DNA of 6,704 nt from Chloroflexota bacterium (GTDB taxonomy: Bacteria; Chloroflexota; Dehalococcoidia; UBA3495), in contig JACZXN010000097.1 of NCBI GenBank assembly GCA_022571575.1, forward strand, positions 1 through 6,704, read 5' to 3'. How positions within the stretch are numbered: position 1 is the stretch's first letter; the number at the start of each line of letters is the position of its first letter. Both the position numbers and the translations under genes were made by a program. Under the pieces are notes generated by a model that worked only from the letters and a program-made list of their open reading frames with translations, made no database searches and had not been told where the DNA came from. This document shows positions 6,044 to 6,704 of the stretch, in pieces.

Positions 6044-6153
6044 CATTAACACAGCGGATACAACATGCCCTTGTTACTGAATTATTCGATTACGTCCTTG
6101 TTCCTCCGGATACCTTTGACCTGGCGCGACGGCCCCATACGATGGAGGAGTGA

Positions 6154-6704
6154 ATGACCGGACCCAAAATCCTGGTCGTCGCCGCCATCATGGCGGTCCT
6201 CCTCCTATCGCCGTCCATCGCGTCGGCACAGCAGTCGATCCCACATATATTTTTAGGTTCGGCCACGGTCAATGGCAGTCCGGCCCTAGACGGCACCTCC
6301 GTTGCCGCATTCATCGATGGCCAGCAAATTACGTCGGTGGCGGTGCTCGGTGGCAGTTATTCGGGGCTGTTGGTCGTACCACAGGACGGCCAAAGCTTTT
6401 CGGGTAAAACGATTTCTTTCACGATCGGTGGCATCCCAGCGGACCAGACGGCCCTTTGGGTGCAGGGCGAAGCCACTATATTGAATCTCACCGCCTCCCC
6501 GTCCCAACCGACGCCCACACCTGCGCCCCCAACTCCAACTCCGGTACTCATCCCGGGGGAGAAAGGAGACACCGGCCCACCCGGCCAACCCGGCCCCCAG
6601 GGGGTCCAGGGAGTATCAGGTCCTTCCGGCGCCGGTGGTCCGGCCGGCCCGGCCGGCCAGCCGGGTCCCGCCGGGGCTTCAGGGGCCTCGGGTACTCAAG
6701 GTCT
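6154..6704 (+). CDS. Secreted collagen-like protein; 3' end outside window
   Basis: The frame is open from ATG 6154 to the window edge: 183 complete codons and no stop. GGAGG (6144-6148), 5 bases before the ATG, supports the start. Residues 1-25 are a signal peptide (lysine at 5, hydrophobic core ILVVAAIMAVLLL, ASA cleavage site after Ala25). Residues about 29-114 form a small beta-rich module beginning PHIFLGSATVNGSPALDGTS, like modules I recall from Chloroflexota surface proteins. Residues about 116-130 are a Pro/Thr linker (PSQPTPTPAPPTPTP). From Gly135 to the edge there are 16 uninterrupted Gly-X-Y triplets, including GPP, GQP and GPA. Bacterial collagen-like proteins usually form rod-like triple helices at the cell surface. 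The anchor or C-terminal domain lies beyond the window. The nearest neighbour is the divergent dodecin gene, with no obvious functional link. Confidence 0.9.
   Translation, partial: MTGPKILVVAAIMAVLLLSPSIASAQQSIPHIFLGSATVNGSPALDGTSVAAFIDGQQITSVAVLGGSYSGLLVVPQDGQSFSGKTISFTIGGIPADQTALWVQGEATILNLTASPSQPTPTPAPPTPTPVLIPGEKGDTGPPGQPGPQGVQGVSGPSGAGGPAGPAGQPGPAGASGASGTQG
6556..6704 (+). repeat. Gly-X-Y collagen-coding tract
   Basis: Sixteen in-frame Gly-X-Y triplets plus a further Gly, continuing past the right edge, with no interruption. The DNA is low in complexity, with overlapping CCGGCC runs around 6638-6662. Such tracts often change length by slippage or recombination and are prone to assembly error. 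Confidence 0.9.

Larger units (their letters stand above)
5834..6153. other. Low-GC divergent intergenic region between dodecin and collagen-like genes
   Basis: A 320-base stretch with no gene I can support. By hand count 5841-5940 is about 43% GC, against about 67% for a sample of the first gene (121-220). It contains the dodecin promoter, a + strand TATAAT, two stem-loops, and the GGAGG ribosome binding site (6144-6148) of the collagen-like gene. An 82-codon frame (TTG 5905 to TGA 6153) crosses it but has no ribosome binding site or recognisable protein; an internal ATG at 5980 is equally unsupported. Confidence 0.6.

Noticed and set aside
5905..6153. 82-codon frame from TTG 5905 (or 57 codons from ATG 5980), ending one base before the collagen-like ATG
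   Set aside because: No ribosome binding site at either start, no recognisable protein, mixed codon use, and it overlaps two clean stem-loops. The TGA-ATG junction is suggestive of coupling but not enough.

Overview
The window looks like a stretch of high-GC bacterial chromosome, probably from an uncultivated heterotroph. My best guess is Chloroflexota, perhaps Dehalococcoidia/SAR202-like. That guess is an inference from gene content: family III CoA-transferases, a long-form luciferase-like flavin monooxygenase, and a secreted protein whose N-terminal module resembles, from memory, surface modules common in Chloroflexota. No rRNA, tRNA or marker gene is present to confirm it.

Left part (1-2143): two family III (CaiB/BaiF) CoA-transferase genes overlap by one base (TGATG). 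The first is cut by the left edge and carries Ser where the family has its catalytic Asp. The second keeps that Asp (D170). They probably form a heteromeric enzyme with one catalytic and one non-catalytic subunit.

Middle (2144-5538): after a 141-base gap with a possible terminator and a promoter come an alpha/beta-hydrolase (2285-3064) and a luciferase-like FMN/F420-type monooxygenase (3181-4410). The gap between these two holds an 8-bp inverted repeat and three perfect 12-bp tandem repeats. A two-pass membrane protein of unknown function (4432-5538) follows 21 bases later. All are on the + strand. Together they suggest a small catabolic cassette: monooxygenation, hydrolysis of an ester, lactone or C-C bond, and CoA activation of the resulting acid. 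The substrate cannot be read from the sequence.

Right part (5539-6704): a dodecin (flavin-binding storage protein) gene lies on the - strand behind a good sigma70-type promoter. It is divergent from a secreted collagen-like protein (6154 to beyond the right edge) that has a signal peptide, a beta-rich module, a Pro/Thr linker and an uninterrupted Gly-X-Y tract. The 320 bases between the two starts are visibly lower in GC. They hold the dodecin promoter, a TATAAT on the + strand, and two clean stem-loops in what would be the collagen gene's leader.

Most other long reading frames here are antisense or frame-shifted shadows typical of GC-rich DNA. I found no CRISPR array, insertion sequence, tRNA or rRNA. 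The points most worth following up are the CoA-transferase pair with one apparently dead subunit, the collagen-like gene with its structured leader, and the tandem repeats before the monooxygenase.
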